From assembly GCA_029880855.1 (NCBI GenBank), contig JAOUNS010000003.1:1-64000 (forward strand): 64,000 bases of DNA. The letters run 5' to 3'. This document shows, piece after piece, positions 43,018-50,484 of this stretch (positions are counted from its first letter, which is position 1; every line of letters begins with the position of its first letter). The position numbers and the translations under genes were made by a program. Source of the DNA: Gammaproteobacteria bacterium. Lineage in GTDB: Bacteria > Pseudomonadota > Gammaproteobacteria > UBA6429 > Thiohalophilaceae. Under the pieces are notes generated by a model. That model was not told the origin of the DNA, did not search any database, and was given only the letters and a program-made list of their open reading frames with translations.

Positions 43018-43701
43018 TCATTCTTCCAAAAAGCAGGCTTTGGAAGTATCAAGCTCTCCCCAATATCTCCAAGTGACAAAATTTGTCGGGTTTTTAGTGC
43101 GCTGTTCAATTCCTACCATGATTGACGACATGTGACCCGCGCCAACCAGAAACACTCCTTCCTTAAAGTCTGACTGCTGGCAGAAGCTATGTATATTTTC
43201 GAGCATTGAAGAATCTCGTTTACGGATCTGTTCATCCCATTGTGAGAGCTTGCTTTTTGCTAAGTCATTGCCGTAATTTAATATGGTCTCCTTATATATT
43301 CGTTCTGATTCTTTGAAACTAGAAATGAATTCCAAACTGTTTAAGTAGCCAAATCCAAGCTCAAACTTCTTCCGAGACATCTCATCCATTGTTTCACGAT
43401 ATGGAATACTATTCGAGCCAACAAAATCGTCTAACGCGTGCATATATGCCCCAAAATCATCAGGCATCTCGTAATCATCAACAGGGACCTGACGACACTT
43501 ATTACTCTTCAAGTACTCTCGAATTGCATGCATTTCAACAGTGTGCCTAGACACATCAGCATAGAGCGATTCATGATCAGTCGGACGAATCTCCTCAAAA
43601 ATCACTTCTGGGCCTGCTGCTTGGAGAATTTTTGCTAATTCTTGTACATTGCAATTACCGCTTTCACGGTGAGCAGTGCATATGAGAGTTATTCTTCCCA
43701 C
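43018..43701 (-). CDS. TraB/PrgY/GumN-like (Tiki superfamily) protein, copy A
   Basis: A 227-residue protein starting MGRITLICTAHRESG. The N-terminal strand with His-x-x-x-G, 'PEVIFEEIRPTD' and the late 'GVFLVGAGHMSSI' follow the pattern of the TraB/PrgY/GumN (Tiki-like) fold, a possible metalloprotease that normally has a GxxH motif near each end. Copy B at 53796-54479 has the same length and differs at about 31 of 227 residues. In copy A the start has 'CTAHRES', in copy B 'CTAYRES', so the N-terminal His is not kept in both. Both copies keep 'GAGHMSS'. Confidence 0.65.
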   Translation of the reverse strand: MGRITLICTAHRESGNCNVQELAKILQAAGPEVIFEEIRPTDHESLYADVSRHTVEMHAIREYLKSNKCRQVPVDDYEMPDDFGAYMHALDDFVGSNSIPYRETMDEMSRKKFELGFGYLNSLEFISSFKESERIYKETILNYGNDLAKSKLSQWDEQIRKRDSSMLENIHSFCQQSDFKEGVFLVGAGHMSSIMVGIEQRTKNPTNFVTWRYWGELDTSKACFLEE

Positions 43702-43799
43702 TCGAAATTGACCTAGTTGTTAAACAATTCCATTTATAGAAGTATGACACAACACTATGAAGTTGATATGATTATAGATAAGAGGTAGCTGCTTGACTC
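43702..43799 (-). promoter_or_regulatory. Conserved leader of copy A
   Basis: 98 bp between the gene start and junction J2, closely similar to the 111 bp upstream of copy B (54480-54590), which has about 13 extra bases. It includes the shared TTTGTCA-like and GTTTAACAACTAGGTC stretches. Because it travels with the gene it probably holds its promoter. Confidence 0.5.
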
Positions 43800-43811
43800 T
43801 TTATTCCATTG
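43800..43811 (-). repeat. Junction motif J2
   Basis: TTTATTCCATTG on + (one change). Similarity between the two copies of the 227-aa gene ends here; beyond it the flanks are unrelated. On the other side a small stem TTAGC/GCTAA lies about 20 bp away. Confidence 0.6.
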
Positions 43812-43844
43812 CCATAAGGTTAATAACTTAGCCGCGCTAATATA

Positions 43845-44138
43845 TTATTTAATATTTTTCTGTATTGCGGAAAATAGTGATATGACAAATGTGGTTATAA
43901 GCCCTATTGTTAGAAAGAAATAAAATATTCTATGTATTACACGAGTATTCCGCTCCCCTTCCTCAATACAAGTTTCTGATATAAATCTTATTGCAGAAGT
44001 AGCTGTACCACCACAATTCTTGTATAGTGCATAGTTTCCATATCCAACAATTAGCCACAACAACAATATTAATAAAAGCACAACAATTGTTTTAGGGTTA
44101 GTAATCCATGACACGAATAAATGAATGATATTTTTCAT
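43845..44138 (-). CDS. Small membrane protein, 97 aa
   Basis: Two hydrophobic helices, 'PKTIVVLLLILLLWLIVGYGNYALY' and 'IFYFFLTIGLITTFVISLFSAI', joined by a polar loop with two Cys ('KNCGGTATSAIRFISETC') that could pair in the periplasm. Single gene of the unit J2-J3. Unknown family. Confidence 0.6.
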   Translation of the reverse strand: MKNIIHLFVSWITNPKTIVVLLLILLLWLIVGYGNYALYKNCGGTATSAIRFISETCIEEGERNTRVIHRIFYFFLTIGLITTFVISLFSAIQKNIK

Positions 44139-44199
44139 ATTATTATATAAACTCCTTATATTATTTTCTCAAATTGCCGACTCATCGTATATTAAGTTA

Positions 44200-44211
44200 T
44201 TTATACCAATA
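44200..44211 (-). repeat. Junction motif J3 (variant)
   Basis: TTTATACCAATA on +, one base off the consensus, between the HEPN-like gene and the small membrane protein gene. The other ~180 bp of this gap show nothing else. Confidence 0.5.
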
Positions 44212-44328
44212 GTCTTTTACAGTCAGGAACAGTTAATTACATCTCAAATGTCACAGGACTGATTTGAAGTCAAAGCAGTTTTCTTAGATTTCGTAAAACT
44301 TGAAAAAATTACACTGTCCAACCATAAT

Positions 44329-44982
44329 TCATGGATATATCTGGTTAATCATTTCAGACGTAGTTCGTAATGTTTGAAGACTACTTGCACGGAGCGTCTC
44401 AGAACCGTGTGCCAAGTCATTTCTCAACTTATGAACTGTCGTTGATAATCTCTCCACCAAATTTATCTCTGCTAGTTCTGCCTCTATCTCACCTTCACTT
44501 GGCATATCAACTGTGATTATCTCACCCACTTCGAAGTTATTTTTCATAATAGTTTCCATCATTTTTCGTTGTTCTGCTGAATGTCTTGCTCGGTCATATT
44601 TACTTGGAAAATCTTCGTTTTTTATCCAACCTTCAACTTTTGCGTGCTGTAGAAGAGTAAATAATGCAGGCGGTCTGTTATCATTTACTTTATCTGGATT
44701 TTCTGTATAAAACCGTTGTCGCAAAGCCATCTCCAGGGAAGAATAAGCAACAAGTTCTGCTACTTGGTGAAAACGATAAACAAACCATGAATACAGTGAT
44801 ACATTCTTGGCTGTTTCAAACAATTGACTTATATCAACAGGGACTGTATCGTTTAAGACTATTTCCGATAATGCTCCATGCCAATCATCCAAATCATAAT
44901 TCAAGAACCTCTGCCTTTCATCTGGCATACAGATTTGTCTTAAGGGTTTTAATGGGTCTTGAATTTCAGTTTCATCCGTCAT
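44329..44982 (-). CDS. HEPN-like protein (RX4H motif)
   Basis: A 217-residue protein starting MTDETEIQDPLK; a 16-residue longer start at 45030 is possible. Helical, with 'LVAYSSLEMALRQRFY' and the late motif 'LRNDLAHGS', an R-x4-H signature as in HEPN RNases. The first helix pair with a conserved Ser-Leu-Glu also fits HEPN folds. Such proteins are often RNases in toxin-antitoxin and abortive-infection systems. No MNT-type partner is adjacent; the neighbouring gene is a small YozE-like protein. Confidence 0.6.
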   Translation of the reverse strand: MTDETEIQDPLKPLRQICMPDERQRFLNYDLDDWHGALSEIVLNDTVPVDISQLFETAKNVSLYSWFVYRFHQVAELVAYSSLEMALRQRFYTENPDKVNDNRPPALFTLLQHAKVEGWIKNEDFPSKYDRARHSAEQRKMMETIMKNNFEVGEIITVDMPSEGEIEAELAEINLVERLSTTVHKLRNDLAHGSETLRASSLQTLRTTSEMINQIYP

Positions 44983-45110
44983 ATAAATGCCATATATGTA
45001 ATCAAACGCTTGCATATAACATCTACACACCCATACCTATCCATTGGTCAGGCCTTGTAGTGCAAGTTTACCAAAAATATTATCTATTTTTGATTGGCTG
45101 TTTTCAATGT

Positions 45111-45329
45111 TTATATAGAACAATCTCGAGAATATTCTGCCCATGCTTCTTCAAATGCAGGCAACGCTGCATACGAAAATTTAGAAGCAAAAAACGACTG
45201 CCACCCATCATATGATGAACTATCTGTTGGTTCAATCTTGTCTAATTTAAAATCATTCGCAAGATCACCAACTGGATCATCTCTATCTACTTGATCCATC
45301 AGCCAATCTCTAAACTCTACTTTACTCAT
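45111..45329 (-). CDS. YozE SAM-like small protein
   Basis: A 72-residue protein: 'FRDWLMDQVDRDDPVGDLANDFKLDK' then 'SSYDGWQSFFASKF'. The D/D-P-V/I-G-x-L-A-x-D pattern is that of YozE-like SAM-fold proteins. The start codon lies immediately beside the junction motif J4, so the motif is inside its ribosome-binding region. It shares a unit with the HEPN-like gene. Confidence 0.6.
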   Translation of the reverse strand: MSKVEFRDWLMDQVDRDDPVGDLANDFKLDKIEPTDSSSYDGWQSFFASKFSYAALPAFEEAWAEYSRDCSI

Positions 45330-45330
45330 A

Positions 45331-45342
45331 TTTATTCCAATA
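45331..45342 (-). repeat. Junction motif J4
   Basis: TTTATTCCAATA on +, directly abutting the ATG of the 45111-45329 gene (ATTGGAATAAATATG in gene direction). On its far side 135 bp lead to the Imm11-like gene and hold no obvious gene. Confidence 0.65.
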
Positions 45343-45477
45343 TCGTTTCAATACTTAGCGAAGATCATTATCGGCGGAAATAATCCACCAAATAAAACAA
45401 GATCGGTCGGAATAACCTTAGGTAAACAGATTGTGTCCAGGCTTCACCGTAGATAGCGCTTCTGAGCACTGTGTTAT

Positions 45478-46041
45478 TCAGGTCTGTTCTAGTTCAAATG
45501 CAACTATCCCCCAGCCTTTTGGTGGCGGTGCTGACAGTAATTTATCGATGATATCTTTGTGAATTATTATTTCGGATGGGCATTCAGCAAGTCTGAATAA
45601 ATAGAGGTCATGGGTTTTATTCTTATCAATTACCAAATTTTGGAAGCCGGCAAAGGGTGTGCCACCCGGCCACTCACCTATACTGACAAATTTCGACTTT
45701 TCCATATCCGCAGCAGAAACCTTTCCGATAATGTTAAGAGCAAAATACCCGTCCCATACGGTTTCATTCGCATAAGTCGTTAGTATCGCAGGAAAGGTCT
45801 GGATATTGTCAATGCCTGCGGCTTGCAATGCATCCAGCATTAATTTGGAACAAACCGGTGCAACACCGGCCATATACTCCAGTGGCGGATTTTCATCATC
45901 GCAATTTGTTTCAAATTTAAGTGGCAGCTCAAGTTCTGCATCTATCACCGTACCTCTATTGAAGTAGACGCCATCCGGTAATACGGGATCTTCAATGATC
46001 CCGTAATCTTGATAAATATCAGTTTCAAGTTTGTAATACAT
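45478..46041 (-). CDS. Imm11-like immunity protein
   Basis: A 187-residue protein. 'EPLEYMAGVAPVCSKLMLDALQAAGIDNIQTFPAIL' (the text begins 'PPLEYMAG') followed by 'VWDGYFALNIIGKVSAADMEKS' and 'LYLFRLAECPSEIIIHKDIIDKLL' is the DUF1629/Imm11 layout. It lies 15 bp downstream of the AHH toxin gene and should protect against it. Here the family match is better than in the 33315 gene. Confidence 0.75.
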   Translation of the reverse strand: MYYKLETDIYQDYGIIEDPVLPDGVYFNRGTVIDAELELPLKFETNCDDENPPLEYMAGVAPVCSKLMLDALQAAGIDNIQTFPAILTTYANETVWDGYFALNIIGKVSAADMEKSKFVSIGEWPGGTPFAGFQNLVIDKNKTHDLYLFRLAECPSEIIIHKDIIDKLLSAPPPKGWGIVAFELEQT

Positions 46042-46056
46042 ACTATAAATTATATA

Positions 46057-47007
46057 TCAGCCAGACCTTGCTGTTGGCGGCCTTAACTCTTTGGCGAGAT
46101 TTTTTGCAAAAGAAGAAAGAAAATATGTCCAGGTGCTTGGAGGCATCAGTCTTATCTCTATTTCTATCCAGATCGAAATCAGATCCAGTTTCTCGTTGAT
46201 TTTCCAGGTTGGAGTGTAAGGTGGTTTAGTGGGTTTCGTCTTACCGTCTATGAGACATTCTTCCGACCAGGCCCTTATGAAAGATTCCAGATCTGTTAGC
46301 CGGTTTCTCACTTTTTTCGTATAGGTATAATGTATACCTTCATCATCAAGTATCTTGTGCTGACCATAGTGAAACTGACCCGCATTACAGTTCATGGCAT
46401 AATATGCAATTTCTGTCTTTTGATCCTGTGTTAGAGATTTATCTGGATTCTTTTTCGCTTTAGCAGCGCTATTCCAGCCAATATCCGGGTTCTGGTTGGA
46501 TTTGTTCTTTTTGTGAAGCACGGTGGCAGACGGCAACCATACACCGTTATCCGAGTTATTTATCGAATATCCCGTATCACGATCAATTTTGTCTCCTTTC
46601 TTTATCCATTTTTCAATAGGATGCCCAGCCATAACAGTGACTGGTTTACCTGGTTCAACCTTTTCCTTGCCGGGAATGAGGTGGTGAGCCTCATAGGTGT
46701 ATATACCGTATACATCATGGGACAGTGGTGGTACGGGTGGAATTTTGGGTGTGGAGCGTTGTTGCTGATTGGGATTGCCGTTTTTCTCACGGGCTCCACT
46801 GTCCTTGGAGGAAAGAACTGATGGATCAGCCATAATATCCTTGAGTCTGTTTTCATCTTTGTCCGCCCCGGCATAGGTTTTGTAGTCCTTTTTTTCTTCC
46901 TTTGGGGTGGTGCAAAATGGACATTCCTTTTCTTCTTCTGTGTGGCAAATAGCAGGAGAAATGATTTCACCAATTTCCATAATCAATCCGTAGTTTGTCA
47001 ATTCCAA
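46057..47007 (-). CDS. AHH nuclease effector, T6SS-type
   Basis: A 316-residue protein. The N-terminus has 'CPFCTTPKEEKK', a segment typical of effectors linked to PAAR/DUF4150 proteins. The nuclease part shows 'TYEAHHLIPGKE', 'NNSDNGVWLPSA' and 'AGQFHYGQHKILDDEGIHYTYTKKVRNRL', the AHH pattern. Relatives are injected by type VI secretion. Neither PAAR nor VgrG is in the window, so it would use the host's apparatus. It lies between its immunity gene and a ketosynthase-like gene usually found in such clusters. Confidence 0.8.
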   Translation of the reverse strand: MELTNYGLIMEIGEIISPAICHTEEEKECPFCTTPKEEKKDYKTYAGADKDENRLKDIMADPSVLSSKDSGAREKNGNPNQQQRSTPKIPPVPPLSHDVYGIYTYEAHHLIPGKEKVEPGKPVTVMAGHPIEKWIKKGDKIDRDTGYSINNSDNGVWLPSATVLHKKNKSNQNPDIGWNSAAKAKKNPDKSLTQDQKTEIAYYAMNCNAGQFHYGQHKILDDEGIHYTYTKKVRNRLTDLESFIRAWSEECLIDGKTKPTKPPYTPTWKINEKLDLISIWIEIEIRLMPPSTWTYFLSSFAKNLAKELRPPTARSG

Positions 47008-47161
47008 CTGATTTGAACAGAATAATCAGATTCAAGAGGTATTTCAACACCATTATCCCGTCCCGACAACAAGGAGTAGCCTGCCACCTTTGCATACGAG
47101 TAATATATTTTATTTATGTATAATAATTAGGGATTTATACGCTATCACACTTCTGTATATT

Positions 47162-48247
47162 TTATGCTTCAGCAATGCAAATGGCGCCACGTGGAGCCAA
47201 TTCTGATGAACACCAGGCCATTAATGGCCCCTTATAATACCCTTTACTGAGGCCGATGATTCCCAGCTGAACGAGCATCAGACCCAGCGCTGCGCCGGTA
47301 TCGCCAAAGCAGTCTGCAGGATGAAACAAATCATGCTGCGGATCGAGTTTCTCGCTGTTTCGTATTACAGATACTCCCCACTCCTTACTGTTGAAGGACT
47401 CTCCATTAAAACCCGCAAGGATGGTTTTGATATGGCCATGCTTGAGGTGCTCTAGAGCCTCTGTAACAGCCACGGCCAACCCCTCTCCCTTATAAGGTTC
47501 GTTTGAATATCGATGGCCGACCTCTTCAGCAATCCCGGGTGGAAGCAGCAGGTTCTTGCTATTTTCTGTTGCCGCTTTGACTACAATAAACGCGGCACCT
47601 TCGGCCGGAGCAAACCCATCCTGGCATCCTTCCGCCAATACGCGGCCGTGACGAGAAAGACTATCCAACAGAGTGAGATCAATATAACTGTCAACTGCGC
47701 CAACAATAACATATGGAGATATTCCTTGTTCAACCATCAACATAGCACCCTCAATGGCTTCGAAGCTGCCAGCCCTGCCACCGGGGAACAGATAACTGTT
47801 AGTCAGATCCAATTTTACTTTCGACTGAACTTGTAATAATTTGAGAAAATTATCATCTACCACGGAACGTCGACCAGGTAGTTTTTCAGGGACGGCTAAC
47901 AACAACGGTAAGGGAATTTTTCCTGTATATGATTTTACTAATTGTTGCAGGGGTAACGTAGCTAGTTTTAACATACGTTTCTGGCGCGCTGTAATGCCGG
48001 GAATTTCAGCGAGTTTCTCCTCCAAGGGTGGCAAGGCTTCATCTGGTACCAGGGCCATGGTTATTGGACGATGTTGTGTATTTATGATGCTGGAACTGGC
48101 ATAAGCGCTAATTCCGGCTCGAACTACTGCTGCGGATTGAATTGCATTAGCGCCGGAAGGGGATATCATTTCCATCGCGATGACCTCAAGTGGAAGCACC
48201 GGCTTACGAAATTGTTCCTTGTTATTTTGATTCGTTGAAGTATTCAC
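47162..48247 (-). CDS. Ketosynthase-like (thiolase-fold) accessory protein
   Basis: A 361-residue protein with the beta-ketoacyl synthase fold pattern: 'LEVIAMEMISPSGANAIQSAAVVRAGISAY', 'GAVDSYIDLTLLDSLSRHGRVLAEGCQDGFAPAEGAAFIVV' and 'DCFGDTGAALGLMLVQLGI'. The usual active-site Cys motif is replaced by 'PGGRAGSFEAIEGA', so it is probably not an enzyme of fatty-acid synthesis. Degenerate members occur with DUF2169/PAAR/AHH effector genes; they are thought to help effector loading. Confidence 0.75.
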   Translation of the reverse strand: MNTSTNQNNKEQFRKPVLPLEVIAMEMISPSGANAIQSAAVVRAGISAYASSSIINTQHRPITMALVPDEALPPLEEKLAEIPGITARQKRMLKLATLPLQQLVKSYTGKIPLPLLLAVPEKLPGRRSVVDDNFLKLLQVQSKVKLDLTNSYLFPGGRAGSFEAIEGAMLMVEQGISPYVIVGAVDSYIDLTLLDSLSRHGRVLAEGCQDGFAPAEGAAFIVVKAATENSKNLLLPPGIAEEVGHRYSNEPYKGEGLAVAVTEALEHLKHGHIKTILAGFNGESFNSKEWGVSVIRNSEKLDPQHDLFHPADCFGDTGAALGLMLVQLGIIGLSKGYYKGPLMAWCSSELAPRGAICIAEA

Positions 48248-48397
48248 TTGATTACCATGTGTTGTAGTGAGACATGAAATATAAGAGGTGAATAGCGCCT
48301 GAGCTATGGTGGTTGTGGTTAATATTCAAAAGTTATTTGCTCGAAATGATGAATTTAGTAGTCACATGAATTATATGCAGACTGATATATATTTCAC

Positions 48398-48862
48398 TCA
48401 AAATATTGGGTATCCACACTTTAAACAAAATTCATCACCGATGGCAGTATTGTAGTGAACACCACCACCCCAGCCACACTGAGGACAAAATTCATCGATT
48501 TCTGTATCTAGCCATTCCCATGGACCCAAAAATTCTGGAATAGCATCCGTACCATAGCCAAGAAACTCACCTGCATTAGATTGAGTACATATATATGATG
48601 ATGTTCTTTCTGCCTTTAATTCTTCTAGTACGTCGTAAGGTTCTATCGAAAACCATTCACCATTTATCCTAGAGGATTTAAATTTCTTATGCAGTCGCTT
48701 CTCAAGTGATGCATCACCAGTTTCAATCCATCCCATTAGGGCTAGTTTTCTCGAATTTCCAGTTTGTAACTCTTTGATTCTCTTGGCAGGCTCTTTGCTA
48801 AAACCAATTTTAATTCGGTGAATGTCGTTGTCTTCATTTTCTATTATAAAGTATGTGTACAT
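48398..48862 (-). CDS. T5orf172/GIY-YIG-type protein with zinc ribbon
   Basis: A 154-residue protein starting MYTYFIIENEDND; a frame start 10 codons earlier (48892) lies 14 bp after the Argonaute stop. 'IHRIKIGFSKEPAKRIKELQTGN' and 'LEKRLHKKFKSSRINGEWFSI' are the T5orf172/MUG113 (GIY-YIG-like) pattern. The C-terminus has a zinc ribbon, CPQCGWGGG...EFCLKCGYP. Its closeness to the Argonaute gene suggests a common transcript; whether it takes part in that system is open. Confidence 0.75.
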   Translation of the reverse strand: MYTYFIIENEDNDIHRIKIGFSKEPAKRIKELQTGNSRKLALMGWIETGDASLEKRLHKKFKSSRINGEWFSIEPYDVLEELKAERTSSYICTQSNAGEFLGYGTDAIPEFLGPWEWLDTEIDEFCPQCGWGGGVHYNTAIGDEFCLKCGYPIF

Positions 48863-48906
48863 ATCAAGGCACCAAACTTTTTCAGCTACCAATTTGAAAA
48901 TTTGAA

Positions 48907-50484
48907 CTAAGTATAATACTTAAAATTATGCTTCCATTTATCAGGTGATAGACCAGGATTTGCCAATAAGATTTCGCCAACTCGATCTGAGTATTTGACG
49001 GTAATTGGCTGTCCTTCACCCAATTGACATGAGTTATAGTTCAACTTTGTAAGCCCGAGGATGTCTCTTGCAACTTGCAACAAATCTGCATCTCCGTGCT
49101 GAATAGTGATTGCTACTGGTACTGGTACCTCAAACCCATCGTATGTTCCTATCCGGGGCTTAAACCCATTAGTAAATAATAGCCCGTGACGTTCTGAACG
49201 TTGCCAAAAAACACCACGCTGAACCGGATGTTGACCGCGCTTAGAAACATTTGGATTCTCGTCATATCTGTATAGTCGTTGACCTCCGCGATCTTGACGT
49301 ACCCGAATCGCAACCAAATTTACATCCTTCGGGCATCCTCGCTTGAAACCTTCATACTCTTCCTGATCTATACCAGAACGTGCATGTAGAAATATTTCTT
49401 TCAATGGACGCCCATCTTCTTGCCTGTAAGTTTCAATGGTACCACGGAGCAATGCTTCAGCCTTGTCGGGTGGCAAATGAAACTCACCTCGTTCTTTTGA
49501 GTACCAAGGTCCGAATTCACCAACAAAGACAACACCGTCACCACTGTCCAAGAACAATTGAGCAGCACAACAAGCGTTTCGTCCATCTTCGGTTAGCTTA
49601 TAGGAGAGTCCAACGTAACAAACACCGTCACGTGCCCATGGTGTTTTCCACGGCTTGGAGCCGCATTTATAAAACACAGCAGTGCCAAAATTCCATAGTC
49701 TATCGGATAAAGGGTTAGTCCCAGGTTCACCATTTCGCACCTGTGCAGTAATACGTAACGTTGATTCCTTAACAATTTGTACTGGCAACTCGTGTGCCAT
49801 CATTCTGGCCTTTAATTGTCGTCGAAAATCAGGGGATAAACCACGTGCCTCCTCGAATTCATCCATCGTTTCAAGCATGGCCGTAACGCTTGGATCTCCA
49901 TCATCAAACATTCGAGATTGACCACTATTTCGATCTGATATCGCATTTTCAAGAAACTTCTTCTCTGCTTTTGTTCGGGTAGCATCACTTCGTTCAGATA
50001 AAGCAATTGATGATTTAGGGCGACAGTTCTCGTAGACTTCATCTGGGACCACACATATCGCCAATGCAGGACGAGTATCCAACTTGGATAACCGCCTCAG
50101 TGACTCCATATAATTATTGGCAACTGCAAATGCTCGATCAAATCTGTCAGCTTTCCTTGATGCCACTGACAACAATTTCGCATCTACTGAATAGCTACGG
50201 ATAGGGCTTGGCCATTTTGTACCAAATGCCACATCAAACCCTGGGAAAGGTGGCCACGCCCGATGACGCTCGGAGTCTACACAGGCTGAAGGTGAGTTCA
50301 GAACTGCACACCATTCCTTCCAAAGCTCTATCCCTTGAGGCGTGCCAATAACAATATTTTCCGGTAACTGTAATCGAGGTTCCGCGGGACCAAAAAGTGC
50401 CAACCCATCGTGCGGATCTTCTGTCGTTTGTTCGTGACCAAACTGGAGTAATGGCTCTCCAAGAAAATGAAAAGTATCAACCAT
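48907..50484 (-). CDS. Short prokaryotic Argonaute (MID-PIWI), catalytically inactive
   Basis: A 525-residue protein: MID-like N-terminal half (about 1-240) and PIWI domain ('GVCYVGLSYKLTEDGRNACCAAQLFLDSGDGVVFVGEF', 'LKEIFLHARSGIDQEEYEGF', 'PVPVAITIQHGDADLLQVARDILGLTKLNYN'). PAZ and N domains are absent. Catalytic Asp positions are lost: 'GLSY' (292-295) in place of G-x-D, 'HARSG' (367-371) in place of R-D-G. It should bind a guide and target and trigger its partner, not cut. The ATG overlaps the partner's stop by one base. Confidence 0.85.
   Translation of the reverse strand: MVDTFHFLGEPLLQFGHEQTTEDPHDGLALFGPAEPRLQLPENIVIGTPQGIELWKEWCAVLNSPSACVDSERHRAWPPFPGFDVAFGTKWPSPIRSYSVDAKLLSVASRKADRFDRAFAVANNYMESLRRLSKLDTRPALAICVVPDEVYENCRPKSSIALSERSDATRTKAEKKFLENAISDRNSGQSRMFDDGDPSVTAMLETMDEFEEARGLSPDFRRQLKARMMAHELPVQIVKESTLRITAQVRNGEPGTNPLSDRLWNFGTAVFYKCGSKPWKTPWARDGVCYVGLSYKLTEDGRNACCAAQLFLDSGDGVVFVGEFGPWYSKERGEFHLPPDKAEALLRGTIETYRQEDGRPLKEIFLHARSGIDQEEYEGFKRGCPKDVNLVAIRVRQDRGGQRLYRYDENPNVSKRGQHPVQRGVFWQRSERHGLLFTNGFKPRIGTYDGFEVPVPVAITIQHGDADLLQVARDILGLTKLNYNSCQLGEGQPITVKYSDRVGEILLANPGLSPDKWKHNFKYYT

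Noticed and set aside
47162-48247. Functional 3-oxoacyl-ACP synthase
   Set aside because: The active-site cysteine motif is replaced and the gene sits in an effector cluster.
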